Shown here: positions 1 through 8,722 of the stretch, one piece after another
How positions within the stretch are numbered: the first letter of the stretch is position 1
How the letters are laid out: each line of letters opens with the position of its first letter
NCBI GenBank assembly: GCA_016234595.1
Contig: JACRBG010000048.1
Span: 1 to 39,004 of the forward strand
DNA: 39,004 nt
Origin: Chloroflexota bacterium
GTDB lineage: Bacteria > Chloroflexota > Anaerolineae > Aggregatilineales > J027
Direction of reading: 5' to 3'
Position numbers and translations under genes: made by a program
The notes under the pieces: generated by a model
What the model saw: the letters and a program-made list of their open reading frames with translations, nothing else
Databases searched by the model: none
What the model was told of the DNA's origin: nothing

Positions 1-131
1 CACATATAAGTTTTCACATATTTCAAAATTTGTCAAGAGGTTCGCCAAAAAAGTTATTTTCCAAAGAGATTAAGTAATATCGGCCCAACTCAAAACATCA
101 GCTAACCAGCCGTTCGGCCTATTTTAGGATT

Positions 132-1154
132 ATGATGAAAAGACAACGATATACCTTAAATGATGTAGCAAAAGACGCCGGCGTGTCCTATCAGACGGTC
201 TCACGGGTGATTAACGATCACCCCAGTGTGTCCCCGGAAACTCGTTTACGGGTGCAAGAGGTGATACAAACGCTTGGCTATCGGCCCAACAAAGTTGCCA
301 AAAGCCTAGTGGCAAGCCAATCTAATACCCTCGCCATTTTGACGTTTGCCATGAATCACTATGGCCCAACCCAGATGGTGGTCAATATTGAACGCGCTGC
401 CAAAAACTTAGGCTACGATCTCATTTTCTCCAATATCAGCAAGCCGACCCGTGACCAAATTAGCCATGCGCTCGACAGCTTAAGCGGACGGCAAGTGGAT
501 GGGATTATCTCAATCTCGCCTGTTGTTGGCATCGCCTATGAAGAAATGTTGCAATTTTGCCACGATATTCCACTTGTGCTGATTGACCCCCAATTTGGCA
601 TGGAAATACCTTCGATCATTGTGGATCAGCGTTATGGCAGTCGCATCGCTACGGAACATCTAATTAATCTGGGTCATCATCGCATTGCCGAGATAAGTGG
701 CCCGCTCAATTGGTTTGGTGCTATCGCCCGCCATGAGCAATGGATCGAAACCCTCCAGCAAGCCTGTTTGACTCCCATGATGAGTGTAGAGGGCGATTGG
801 TCGGCTTTGAGTGGTTACGAGGCGGCCCGGCGTCTCTTAAAACAAGACTCCAGCTTCACCGCGCTGGTGGTTGCCAACGATCAAATGGCGTTGGGGGCCA
901 GCTATGCCCTATCCGAACAAGGACTCCGCATCCCCCTCGATGTTTCGATTGTAGGCTTTGATGACATCCCCGAAGCCGCCTTCTTTCAACCACCCTTAAC
1001 AACGGTCCGGCAAGAATTTAATCAGCTCGGCCAGATCGGGGTACGCTATTTGCTGGAGCTCATCCAAAATCCTGAGACCCCCGTCGAACAACATATTCTC
1101 TATCCCGAATTGGTCGTCCGAAAAAGCAGTGCCCCCTACTCCGCGACGGGCTGA
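132..1154 (+). CDS. LacI/GalR-family transcriptional regulator
   Basis: A 340-residue protein of normal LacI-family length. Residues 7-30 (TLNDVAKDAGVSYQTVSRVI) form the LacI helix-turn-helix. The following segment through GYRPNKVAKSL is the hinge helix, and the remainder is a type-1 periplasmic-binding-protein-like effector domain ending near VVRKSS. By family knowledge it is a DNA-binding repressor or activator that responds to a sugar or nucleoside. The effector cannot be told here because no sugar transporter or hydrolase follows it: the next gene is a MarR regulator 250 bp away. The first two codons are both ATG (132 and 135), and the upstream TAGGATT is a weak ribosome site. The family call is sure; the regulon is unknown and may lie upstream of the window. 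Confidence 0.92.
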   Translation: MMKRQRYTLNDVAKDAGVSYQTVSRVINDHPSVSPETRLRVQEVIQTLGYRPNKVAKSLVASQSNTLAILTFAMNHYGPTQMVVNIERAAKNLGYDLIFSNISKPTRDQISHALDSLSGRQVDGIISISPVVGIAYEEMLQFCHDIPLVLIDPQFGMEIPSIIVDQRYGSRIATEHLINLGHHRIAEISGPLNWFGAIARHEQWIETLQQACLTPMMSVEGDWSALSGYEAARRLLKQDSSFTALVVANDQMALGASYALSEQGLRIPLDVSIVGFDDIPEAAFFQPPLTTVRQEFNQLGQIGVRYLLELIQNPETPVEQHILYPELVVRKSSAPYSATG

Positions 1155-1289
1155 CCTGAATTGTGAGTTTGTATTGCGTATCGCCAATCAACAGGCGTTT
1201 ATATAGCCTGTCACCTTTGGCGTCTCCTTCATTTTCCACCTCCAAAAGCCATCCTCATTAGCCGTAACCCATATCTTCCGCTTGCATTG

Positions 1290-1318
1290 TTGACAGGCTT
1301 TTAATCCTATCGTATAAT
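1290..1318 (+). promoter_or_regulatory. Consensus sigma-70 promoter of the marR-ABC operon
   Basis: TTGACA at 1290-1295 and TATAAT at 1313-1318 are separated by exactly 17 bp. Both hexamers are perfect consensus matches. The promoter lies about 90 bp upstream of the MarR start and is the only obvious promoter for the three-gene run that follows. A promoter this strong normally needs a repressor, which fits the palindrome lying over its -10 box. Confidence 0.85.
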
Positions 1319-1336
1319 TTTATTACGATCATCGTA
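1309..1336. promoter_or_regulatory. Palindromic operator over the -10 box (likely MarR site)
   Basis: ATCGTA (1309-1314) and TACGAT (1324-1329) form a 6-9-6 inverted repeat that covers the TATAAT box. A further ATCGTA at 1331-1336 repeats the left half 22 bp downstream, about two helical turns. MarR dimers typically bind palindromes of this size that overlap their own promoter. Autorepression by the adjacent MarR gene is inferred from this layout. Confidence 0.65.
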
Positions 1337-1406
1337 CAATTTTAATCTCGTAAATACCGACTTTCGTATCTATTTTGATGTTGATTGAGCATTTGTGAGG
1401 TTGGAT

Positions 1407-1859
1407 ATGCCAGACAAGCCTTTAAACCAAGTCACCCAGACGGAAGAGGTCAGCAACTTATTACACCAAATGACTTGGGGTATCCGGTTAGACCAATTGG
1501 GCACATGGTCAAAGGCATTGCGGGGCATGGCACAACTGGATTTACATATCCTAAAACTTATTGCCGAACGACCCGACATTATCCTGAAAGAGATTTGCGA
1601 GGAGCTTCACATACCTAGCAGCACCCTCACCAGCGCCATCAATCGTCTCGAAGAGCGTGGCTTGCTGAATCGGGTCATCAGTCGGCGCGATCGTCGCTCA
1701 TATGGTCTCGAACTCACGGACAAAGGTTGGGCGATTAAAGCCGAGCATGATCGGGTTGATCAAATGATTGCCGCAAAGGTTATTCAAGCACTCGATAATG
1801 AGGCCGAAGTTGCCACATTGGTGAATCTCCTCATCAAGATTGTGCAGCATTTTGATTGA
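1407..1859 (+). CDS. MarR-family transcriptional regulator
   Basis: A 150-residue winged-helix regulator. The segment LIAERPDIILKEICEELHIPSSTLTSAINRLEERGLLNRVISRRDRRSYGLELTDKG carries the recognition helix and the wing with the family's D-R-R-x-Y pattern. An in-frame GTG at 1395 would add four codons. However, GAGG at 1397-1400 sits six bases before the ATG at 1407, so that GTG is part of the ribosome site and 1407 is the better start. It lies directly upstream of an ABC ATPase and permease on the same strand. MarR proteins next to exporters usually repress them until a phenolic or drug-like ligand binds. The ligand cannot be predicted. Confidence 0.9.
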   Translation: MPDKPLNQVTQTEEVSNLLHQMTWGIRLDQLGTWSKALRGMAQLDLHILKLIAERPDIILKEICEELHIPSSTLTSAINRLEERGLLNRVISRRDRRSYGLELTDKGWAIKAEHDRVDQMIAAKVIQALDNEAEVATLVNLLIKIVQHFD

Positions 1860-1944
1860 GTCACTTGCTTAATTTAGGTTAATTTATATCCCCTCATCGC
1901 CGCTATCTCGACCGCCATCGGGGAATATGGATGGAGGTAGCGCC

Positions 1945-2649
1945 ATGATAACACTCGAACATGTTTCCAAGAAATACGCGATGGGGGCTGTGACCGTTAC
2001 AGCCTTAAATGATGTATCACTGTGCATTAAAGAAGGCGAGTTTGTGGTTGTTCTAGGGCCATCTGGCAGCGGCAAAACCACCCTGCTCAATATGGTCAGC
2101 GCCCTCGATATACCCACCAGTGGAAAAATTACCGTTGCGGGTAAAGACATTACCGCTATGAGTCGGATGAAACAATTCGACTTTCGGCGCAACACGGTCA
2201 GTTTTATATTCCAGAGTTTTAATCTCTTCCCTAGCCTCACGGCGGAGGAAAATGTCCAATTTGTCCTCGATATGTATGCTCACCGCTCTAACCAACCGAG
2301 AGCGCAGGCTGTCTTAGAAAGTGTAGGATTGGGCCTCCGCTACAAACATTTTCCCCATGAACTATCGGGCGGTGAACAACAGCGGGTGGCGATTGCACGG
2401 GCACTGGCAACGGGCAATCCCGTATTGCTTGCCGACGAACCCACTGGTGAATTGGATTTCAAGACGGGTGTCCAAATTTTGCATCTGCTAATGGCCCAAG
2501 CGGGCAATGGCCGAACCGTCCTCGTCGTCACCCATAACCGCGAAATCTCGCGCATTGCCGACCGTGTGATTGAATTGAGCAGTGGCGAAATAGTCCGCGA
2601 TGGCGCACCCGAAGCCGGTAAAGCGCCTATTGCCGATTTGCACTGGTAA
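1945..2649 (+). CDS. ABC transporter ATP-binding protein (MacB/LolD type)
   Basis: A complete 234-residue ATPase: Walker A GPSGSGKTT (38-46), Q-loop Gln90, signature LSGGEQQR (140-147), Walker B VLLADEP (160-166) and switch His197. The PTGELD D-loop and the SFNLFP Q-loop context are typical of the LolD/MacB/FtsE class, which pairs with FtsX-fold permeases, as the next gene does. An in-frame ATG at 1927 exists, but GGAGG at 1933-1937 lies seven bases before the ATG at 1945, which decides the start. The permease follows after 14 bp, so the two form one transporter. It is probably driven by the consensus promoter at 1290. Substrate unknown; members extrude peptides, antibiotics or lipoproteins. 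Confidence 0.93.
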   Translation: MITLEHVSKKYAMGAVTVTALNDVSLCIKEGEFVVVLGPSGSGKTTLLNMVSALDIPTSGKITVAGKDITAMSRMKQFDFRRNTVSFIFQSFNLFPSLTAEENVQFVLDMYAHRSNQPRAQAVLESVGLGLRYKHFPHELSGGEQQRVAIARALATGNPVLLADEPTGELDFKTGVQILHLLMAQAGNGRTVLVVTHNREISRIADRVIELSSGEIVRDGAPEAGKAPIADLHW

Positions 2650-2663
2650 AGGGGGATGTAGTC

Positions 2664-5120
2664 ATGAAGCTCAAATTTTGGCTGAGATGGTCTTACCGGG
2701 ATGCCCGCGAACACTGGCTACAAGTGCTGGCGATTGCCTTAATTCTGGCCTTGGGCACAGGGGTCTACAGTGGTTTTGGCAAACAAAAAGAATGGCGTAT
2801 CGAATCGCTTGATAAAAGTTTTGCCATGCTTGCTATGTATGACCTCCACATGGAACTCACGGACGGCAGCTATCTTGAAGGCCCAGCGCTTGAGGCTGCC
2901 CTTGCCCATATTGAGGGCGTGGCGATGGTTGAAACCCGCCTACTGGTTCCAACCCTTATTGATGCCTCCAAAGGTGGGGAGACCATTCTTTATCCGGGGC
3001 GGCTTGTGGGTCTTGATTTATCGAATGGCGGCCCGCATATCAACAAGCTGAATATCACCGAGGGAGCACGCCTTAGCGAAGCCGACATCAACAGCAACCG
3101 GGTTGTGATTGATCACCTGTTTACCAGCTATCGCAAGCTCTCGCCGGGGGATACCGTCAAAATTGCTGGGGATTTTGAATTGGATTTCGTGGGGCGTGGT
3201 CAGACCCCCGAAAACCTCATGATTATGCCCGGTACGGGTGGTTTTATGGAGAATGAAAACACCTTTGCCATCATGTATATGTCGCGCGCGAGTGTCCAGC
3301 GGCTCAGTGGACGGGCTGGGCTGGTCAATGATGTAGTCTTTCTCTTCAACAAAAATACCGATCCGGATGCCGTCATCGCTGAGATAAACAAAGTCATGGC
3401 CGCCAATTTCGCCGATACAGGCTTCAATTTAACCAAGAAGACCGACGACAAAGTCTACAACGCAATGTATACCGATGCACGTGGTGATCAACGCTTCTGG
3501 AATATCATTGCGGGGCTGTTCCTATTCGGGGCAGCCATGGCGACCTTCAACTTGGCAGGCCGTATTGTCGAGTCACAGCGTCGGCAGATTGGCATTGGCA
3601 TGGCCCTTGGTGTAAAGCGGCCTTTGTTGGCCCTTCGCCCGATCCTCCTCGGGTTGCAAATTGCCCTCATTGGGACCATCTTTGGACTGGCCGTGGGCTA
3701 TATTTTCAGTCAGGCCATTGCTGGGATATTCGACGACTTTTACCCCCTACCCTATTGGCGCAACCCCTTCTTTATCGAGAGTTATATCAACGCCTCTATT
3801 GTAGGGCTAATAGTCCCAGTCGTCGCCACCCTATTTCCGGTCTGGCGGGCGGTTCGGGTCCAACCCATTGATGCCATTCAAACGGGCTATCTGGTGGCAA
3901 AGGGAGGCGGGCTCTCCTATCTCATGGAATATGTACCCGTCCCCGGCAAGAGTTATATGCAAATGCCATTCCGCAACATTTTGCGTTCACCTTGGCGCAG
4001 TCTCTTGACCATGCTTGGTGTATCCATCGCCATTATGTTGTTGATCGCCATGTCGGGCATTTTGGATACCTTCCAGCGTACCATTCACCAAGGCAGTGAC
4101 TTTTACATAAAATCCCAACCCAACCGACTCAATGTGGTGCTGGACACCTTCTATCCGATCAACAGTGAGCGAATCTCCCAAATACAGGCGCTTGAGCAGG
4201 ACGGGCAACCCCTATTTAGCAAAGTGGATGTTGGGTTGATCATGGTCGGGGAATATGTCAACCATGATGATGAGGAAATGTTGGCGGTCATTGACTTGTT
4301 TGATCCTGAAACGGCGCTGTGGCAACCAACCTTGAAAGAGGGGCAGTTACCGGATGGGCAGCGTGGCATCGTCATTTCGGAGAAGGCGGCTGATGATCTT
4401 GGGGTCGAAGTCGGCGACACGGTGCGGGTCGCGCTACCCATACGCGAAGGCTTGCTCTCCTACCGCATGGAAGAGACCGACATTCCCGTGGTTGGCATCC
4501 ACGACAACCCTTTACGAATGCAAGCCTATATGAGCCTGAACCAAGCCGATTTGATGAATATGCAAGGACTCGCCAATACTCTAACGCTTTATCCAGCCAA
4601 AGGCGTGACCACCGAGGAAATGCGACGGGTGATGTTCGCGCAGCCGGGGGTTGCCTCCGTGCAACTGGTAAGTGATATTGCGTCCAGTTTTGAGGAAGCC
4701 ATTGAAATTTTCAATGTGGTGATGATGATGATTCAAGGCGTGGTCGTGATCTTGGCCTTCCTGATTGCCTTTAACTCAACCAGCATCAATGTGGATGAGC
4801 GGGTGCGTGAGATTGCCACAATGTTTGCCTTTGGCTTACCGATTCGCACGGTAATACGGATGCAGGTGGTCGAAAACCTGATTACCGGCCTAATCGGCAC
4901 TATCCTCGGCGTGCTCTTCGGTTATTTTGCGATTGTGTGGATGGTGAAAGGCCAAGTGGCCGATATGATTCCAGACATCCAATTTGATATACACATCGCG
5001 TTGGCAACCTTTGTGACGGCCAGTGTCCTTGGGATTGTGGTCGTTGGCCTAACCCCTCTACTAAGCATCCGAAAGTTCTTACGTATGGATATTCCATCTA
5101 CCTTGCGGGTAATGGAATAA
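2664..5120 (+). CDS. ABC transporter permease with two FtsX domains
   Basis: An 818-residue membrane protein, about twice the length of a single MacB-type permease core. An N-terminal membrane segment (about 15-35) is followed by an extracytoplasmic domain, then three helices around 277-405 (first FtsX domain, ending PVWRAVRVQPIDAI). A second membrane anchor (about 442-462) precedes another extracytoplasmic domain and three more helices at about 690-800 (second FtsX domain). The two halves resemble a fused LolC/LolE-like pair, so a single chain could serve with an ATPase dimer. The ribosome site GGGGG lies at about 2651-2656. FtsX-fold transporters work by mechanotransmission on periplasmic or surface substrates rather than by a classical channel; the substrate is not predictable. 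Confidence 0.9.
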   Translation: MKLKFWLRWSYRDAREHWLQVLAIALILALGTGVYSGFGKQKEWRIESLDKSFAMLAMYDLHMELTDGSYLEGPALEAALAHIEGVAMVETRLLVPTLIDASKGGETILYPGRLVGLDLSNGGPHINKLNITEGARLSEADINSNRVVIDHLFTSYRKLSPGDTVKIAGDFELDFVGRGQTPENLMIMPGTGGFMENENTFAIMYMSRASVQRLSGRAGLVNDVVFLFNKNTDPDAVIAEINKVMAANFADTGFNLTKKTDDKVYNAMYTDARGDQRFWNIIAGLFLFGAAMATFNLAGRIVESQRRQIGIGMALGVKRPLLALRPILLGLQIALIGTIFGLAVGYIFSQAIAGIFDDFYPLPYWRNPFFIESYINASIVGLIVPVVATLFPVWRAVRVQPIDAIQTGYLVAKGGGLSYLMEYVPVPGKSYMQMPFRNILRSPWRSLLTMLGVSIAIMLLIAMSGILDTFQRTIHQGSDFYIKSQPNRLNVVLDTFYPINSERISQIQALEQDGQPLFSKVDVGLIMVGEYVNHDDEEMLAVIDLFDPETALWQPTLKEGQLPDGQRGIVISEKAADDLGVEVGDTVRVALPIREGLLSYRMEETDIPVVGIHDNPLRMQAYMSLNQADLMNMQGLANTLTLYPAKGVTTEEMRRVMFAQPGVASVQLVSDIASSFEEAIEIFNVVMMMIQGVVVILAFLIAFNSTSINVDERVREIATMFAFGLPIRTVIRMQVVENLITGLIGTILGVLFGYFAIVWMVKGQVADMIPDIQFDIHIALATFVTASVLGIVVVGLTPLLSIRKFLRMDIPSTLRVME

Positions 5121-5140
5121 AACATGTCCTTGTGTATGAA

Positions 5141-5176
5141 AGGCCCCCATGCTGGCTGGTATAGGGGGTCTTTTTT
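5141..5176 (+). terminator. Rho-independent terminator of the MarR-ABC operon
   Basis: CCCCC at 5144-5148 pairs with GGGGG at 5164-5168 across a 15-base loop and is followed by TCTTTTTT. It stands 20 bp after the permease stop codon, which makes the operon end here. Confidence 0.8.
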
Positions 5177-5261
5177 GGTGCACTAGGCTTAGCGTGGAAT
5201 AGTCCAACAAATCTCTACAGAACATACATTCTATTACTGCTGCTTATATGCGCCGAATTTG

Positions 5262-5285
5262 AATCCGTTACGATAGTAACGGATT
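5262..5285. repeat. Perfect 10-4-10 palindrome in a convergent intergenic gap
   Basis: AATCCGTTAC (5262-5271) and GTAACGGATT (5276-5285) are exact reverse complements separated by GATA. The gap lies between the ends of two converging genes. There is no T-tract on either side, so it is not an ordinary terminator. It could be a cruciform, a protein-binding site or a relic; the function is unknown. Confidence 0.7.
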
Positions 5286-5386
5286 TATGCGTACTGGTCA
5301 TATTTCAACGAAAAAAATGACCGTTAGGGTAAGAAAAATGTGCTAGGAAGGGCAGACTTGATGGCGCTTACCCTTCCCTTGATTTT

Positions 5387-6286
5387 TTACCCACACACGG
5401 GCGGGCATAGAGGTGGTGGCACTGTAGATAACGGCGGAAAGGTCGGCATGATGGGGGGTTGACCGACCGATGGCGGTGGCGGCGTCTGATAACCCGCTGG
5501 GCGCGGAGGCAATGTCTGATAAGTCGGGTTGAAAGACGGATTGGGCGGCCTAGGAGTCAAGGTAGGCAATGGTGCACCGACTGGCGGATTGCTGGGGTTG
5601 GCAGGTTGCCCCGGCGTAACAGCATTAGGGGGTGGGTTAACACCCGTATTCGGACTGTTAGCGGGGTTAAGCGGCAGGGTTGTATTGGGTTGAGGCGGCA
5701 ACGGATTTTGGCCCTGCATTGTACCCGATGATGGGCTGATATTCGCTGGTGCGTAATCCCCATCAAGTGTTGAGGTCGGCGTTGGGGATAGGGTAGCAGT
5801 GGGTGTAGTAGTTGCACTGGCCGTCGCGGTCGCCGTGCCTGTTGGAGTAGTGGTGGGCGTAAAAGTGATACTTGCGGTTTGAGGGATTTCTTCTTGGCCC
5901 TCGCCGTTTTGGTCATCAAATAGGCCTAGTTGGGCGGCCAGCCATGTGCCCCCTACCCCAGTGCTGATTAGGCATAAAAAGACCGTCAGGCCAATCGCAA
6001 CAAGTTGCAATAGGGGGCGGATTTGACGGCGGGGTAAAACCGATAGTCGGCCATCATGTTCTGGGCCTTCTAATTCCCGTAATAAACGCTCACGCACGCG
6101 CAGTTCAGCTTGAACGGCATCATTCCCCACGACCCGTGCCCGATTCACCAACTCCCCCGCTTCTAACATCGGACGTAGGGCGGCGGCATGGCGTGGATAC
6201 GCTTGTAGGCAATCCTCAATCGTTTCGCCAGCAGCCAAGCGATCAATACATTCATTCAATATGGCTCCCAGACTGCGATCAGGCAT
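5387..6286 (-). CDS. Membrane protein, DUF5667-like N-terminus; putative anti-sigma factor
   Basis: A 299-residue protein. Residues 1-75 (LNECIDRLAAGETIEDCLQAYPRHAAALRPML and onward) resemble the DUF5667-type domain found beside ECF sigma genes in Chloroflexota. One transmembrane helix spans about 91-117. A Thr-rich then Pro/Asn-rich extracytoplasmic stretch follows, and the chain closes with CPPVCG. The ATG lies inside the last codons of the sigma gene (8 bp overlap), with GGAGG six bases upstream, so the two are translationally coupled. That arrangement and the single-helix topology are what an anti-sigma factor would show; the activity itself is inferred. The ending matches that of the repeat protein encoded upstream (CPPQCS). 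Confidence 0.75.
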   Translation of the reverse strand: MPDRSLGAILNECIDRLAAGETIEDCLQAYPRHAAALRPMLEAGELVNRARVVGNDAVQAELRVRERLLRELEGPEHDGRLSVLPRRQIRPLLQLVAIGLTVFLCLISTGVGGTWLAAQLGLFDDQNGEGQEEIPQTASITFTPTTTPTGTATATASATTTPTATLSPTPTSTLDGDYAPANISPSSGTMQGQNPLPPQPNTTLPLNPANSPNTGVNPPPNAVTPGQPANPSNPPVGAPLPTLTPRPPNPSFNPTYQTLPPRPAGYQTPPPPSVGQPPIMPTFPPLSTVPPPLCPPVCG

Positions 6287-6878
6287 GGCGACCCTCCCAT
6301 CTTAAATCTCCTAGTTCGCCCATCTCACGCAGATGTTTGCGTAGCGACTCAATCGCCCGTAATTGCAAGGACTTCACCGCGCTCATGCTACGCCCCATAA
6401 TGTCGCAGGTTTCTTGTAAGCTGAGACGCTGCCCAAAACGGAGGATCAGCACTTCTTGCTGGTCAACCGATAAGGCCCGAATCGCTTGGCGGGCACGGTC
6501 AAGGCTTATGGTACGAATCAGATTAATTTCAGGGTCATCATCCACCGGGCTAGGCATCCATTCTTCAAGGGTGGTGGTCGGCAACTTTTTGGCTTCATGA
6601 TATTGGGCGGCAATCAGGGTTCGGGCTACCTTAAATAACCAACCGCGTAGACTGTGGCGGGGGGCTTGGCGTTTGCGCACGGCATCCAAAAAACGCAAAA
6701 ACACCTCACTGGCAATGTCCTCGGCCACTTCCGCATCGCCCACCCGCAACCGGATATATTCATAAATCGGTCTAAAATAAAGTTGATAGATGTGCATGAT
6801 AGCGTCAGGACTGCCCGCCCGCACTTCATCCATCAAGGCGTCTTCTTCAGTTAAATCTGGCAGCACCAGAAAAATCAT
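6279..6878 (-). CDS. ECF-type RNA polymerase sigma factor
   Basis: A 199-residue sigma factor. Region 2 occupies about 15-95 (IYQLYFRPIYEYIRLRVGD then AEDIASEVFLRFLDA). Region 4 occupies about 125-185, with helix-turn-helix LSLQETCDIMGRSMSAVKSLQLRAIESLR. An open frame continues upstream to 7043. GAGG lies six bases before the ATG at 6878, and the resulting length is typical of ECF sigmas; an ATG at 6947 is the main alternative. It ends inside the start of the putative anti-sigma gene. The target promoters are unknown; the neighbouring secreted repeat protein is the obvious candidate. The family call is firm, the start moderately so. Confidence 0.9.
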   Translation of the reverse strand: MIFLVLPDLTEEDALMDEVRAGSPDAIMHIYQLYFRPIYEYIRLRVGDAEVAEDIASEVFLRFLDAVRKRQAPRHSLRGWLFKVARTLIAAQYHEAKKLPTTTLEEWMPSPVDDDPEINLIRTISLDRARQAIRALSVDQQEVLILRFGQRLSLQETCDIMGRSMSAVKSLQLRAIESLRKHLREMGELGDLRWEGRHA

Positions 6879-6992
6879 CGCTGACCTCTGCCCCTGTTGT
6901 TGACTGTAGAGCCTTGTCGTGTCCACACGCTTATTGTTTCCTTCCATTGTCCACCGCGGGCAGATTCCATGCCACCCACATACCGATTGGAA

Positions 6993-7026
6993 AACCTCTC
7001 CCCAAAACCAAGTTTGAGGAGAGGTT
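6993..7026 (-). terminator. Terminator of the DUF5666 repeat gene
   Basis: On the minus strand AACCTCTCC (7026-7018) pairs with GGAGAGGTT (7001-6993), followed by TTCC; the T-tract is TTTT including the stem end. It sits 8 bp after the stop of the repeat-protein gene and before the sigma gene, so the two are probably separate transcripts. Confidence 0.6.
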
Positions 7027-7033
7027 GCTGAAG

Positions 7034-8647
7034 CTAGCTGCACTGGGGTGGGCAGGCTGGCACAGGTGGAATTTGTGGTGGCTGTCCATTGGGGATTTGC
7101 GGCGGCTGCACTGGCAGATTACCCGGATTTACCGGATTAATGGGATTGGCGGGATTTGGTAGATTGGGCGAGTTCGCGGGGGCTGAGGGGTTGGTAGCCA
7201 CCGTCACGGATCCCGACACCACTCCATTCACTATACGAATTTCGACCCGCACAGTCATCCCTACCTCTAAATCAGCCGCAACGTTCAAACTGGTGGTGCT
7301 GATGACCTGTCCATTCACCGTAATACTGATGGTACTAATGGCCTCTAGTTGCCCAATGATATTCAGCGACATATTCGAGGCGTTATTATTGGACGGCACA
7401 GGATTAGCGGGCGGTTGCGGGTTTTGATTTGCAGGCTGGGGATTTTGAGGGGCTTGACCAACCGAGGGTTGATTGACAGGTGGTTGACCACTTGGCGGTG
7501 CACTCGGATCATTCACTGATGAGCCTAGTTTTTGAATTTCACTGGCAACAAGGGTAACAATCGAATCGGCGGTTTCAATGCCGAAAGTGACCCGTACCAG
7601 ATCGCCCACTTCGACACCTTCTTCGATAGTCGCCCCCGTGACATCATAGGTCAGGCCGCCTATCAAAGCGGTATCGGTGTTTAATTCAGTCAATTCACCA
7701 ATCGTCGAAAAACTATTGGGGTGTTGGGGTAGCTGCAATTTGGCAACTTTGGTTGCAACCAATGAGCCGTCTGTTGCAACGGTAAACTCAACCCGTACCC
7801 AATCGCCAACAGCAAGGCCTGCTTCGACCTCAGCGTTGGTCGTATCAAAAGTCTGGCCGCGCACTACAATACTATCGGCGTTTAAGGCTTCTAATTCGCC
7901 GACCATCATAGCGGGGTGTTCAGGAGCATTGGATGGCTGGGGCAATTCGGCGGCGGCGACACTACTGGCAATGAGGGTTCCATCTTCAGCCACGGTAAAT
8001 GTGACCATGACCCAATCGCCAACCGTGAGGTCTGCTTCCACTTCGGCATTAGTGGTATCAAAGGTTCGACCTGCCACCTCAACTGATGTGGCATCAAGGG
8101 CTTGGAGGCGTCCCAAAACGGTAAATTCAGTGGTGGGCGGTGTGGGTTGATTAGGGGCTTCGACCATATGCACCTCTGAGGCGATTAATGTGCCGTCAGC
8201 TTCGATGGTAAACCGGACACGCACCAAATCACCCGCCACCAAATCGGCCTCGACCTTGGCAGTGGTCGTATCAAAGGTGTGGCCCGCGACCACCACAAAG
8301 TCCATGCCAAGCTCCTCTAATTCGCCGACGAATGCCAATTCGGGCAACGGCACTTCAAATTTCGTCACCGCGGTTGCCGTGCGCTCACCCGTTGATAAAT
8401 CAAGGACGAAGCGGACTTCGACCAAATCACCAACCGCAAGGCCAGCTTCGACTTCAGCGGTCGTGGTATCAAAAGTCTGCCCAGACACCACCACGTTATC
8501 GGCATTCATTGCTTCCAGTGTGCCCACCACACGCAGATTAAAGGTTGTGCTACCTTGACGGGCCAGTGCCGCTGTTGGCATCAACATCATTGCCAGCAAG
8601 GCCAGCATTACACCGACCCCCCATAGGCCAAAGGATTTTTTCGACAT
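7034..8647 (-). CDS. Secreted DUF5666-type six-repeat protein
   Basis: A 537-residue exported protein. It has a signal peptide (KKSFGLWG then hydrophobic ALLAMMLMP and cleavage-like ALARQ). Six copies of a roughly 75-residue unit follow, each with a pattern like VGxLexLnxdxvvVxGxTFDTT-VEaxLxVGDxVxVxF; units five and six are the most diverged. A Pro/Asn/Gln-rich linker separates unit five from unit six, and a Pro-rich tail ends in CPPQCS. The unit fits DUF5666, a small beta-barrel-like domain found in exported proteins. An in-frame ATG at 8671 exists, but GGAG seven bases before 8647 sets the start. The role is unknown; the tail matches that of the nearby anti-sigma candidate, suggesting joint handling at the surface. 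Confidence 0.82.
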   Translation of the reverse strand: MSKKSFGLWGVGVMLALLAMMLMPTAALARQGSTTFNLRVVGTLEAMNADNVVVSGQTFDTTTAEVEAGLAVGDLVEVRFVLDLSTGERTATAVTKFEVPLPELAFVGELEELGMDFVVVAGHTFDTTTAKVEADLVAGDLVRVRFTIEADGTLIASEVHMVEAPNQPTPPTTEFTVLGRLQALDATSVEVAGRTFDTTNAEVEADLTVGDWVMVTFTVAEDGTLIASSVAAAELPQPSNAPEHPAMMVGELEALNADSIVVRGQTFDTTNAEVEAGLAVGDWVRVEFTVATDGSLVATKVAKLQLPQHPNSFSTIGELTELNTDTALIGGLTYDVTGATIEEGVEVGDLVRVTFGIETADSIVTLVASEIQKLGSSVNDPSAPPSGQPPVNQPSVGQAPQNPQPANQNPQPPANPVPSNNNASNMSLNIIGQLEAISTISITVNGQVISTTSLNVAADLEVGMTVRVEIRIVNGVVSGSVTVATNPSAPANSPNLPNPANPINPVNPGNLPVQPPQIPNGQPPQIPPVPACPPQCS

Positions 8648-8722
8648 TTTGTTTCTCCATACACATCTCAACTTGAGCGATCATTCACCTATACCGAGTG
8701 AAAATCCGGCAAAAGGTCGCTT

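Noticed and set aside
7677-8558. Plus-strand open frames opposite the DUF5666 gene
   Set aside because: They are Ser/Thr/Ala-rich mirror frames created by the repeats. The minus-strand frame has a signal peptide, ribosome site and domain structure.
7700-8560. CRISPR-like periodic repeats
   Set aside because: The period is about 220-240 bp, coding, and follows protein domain units; there are no short identical repeats with unique spacers.
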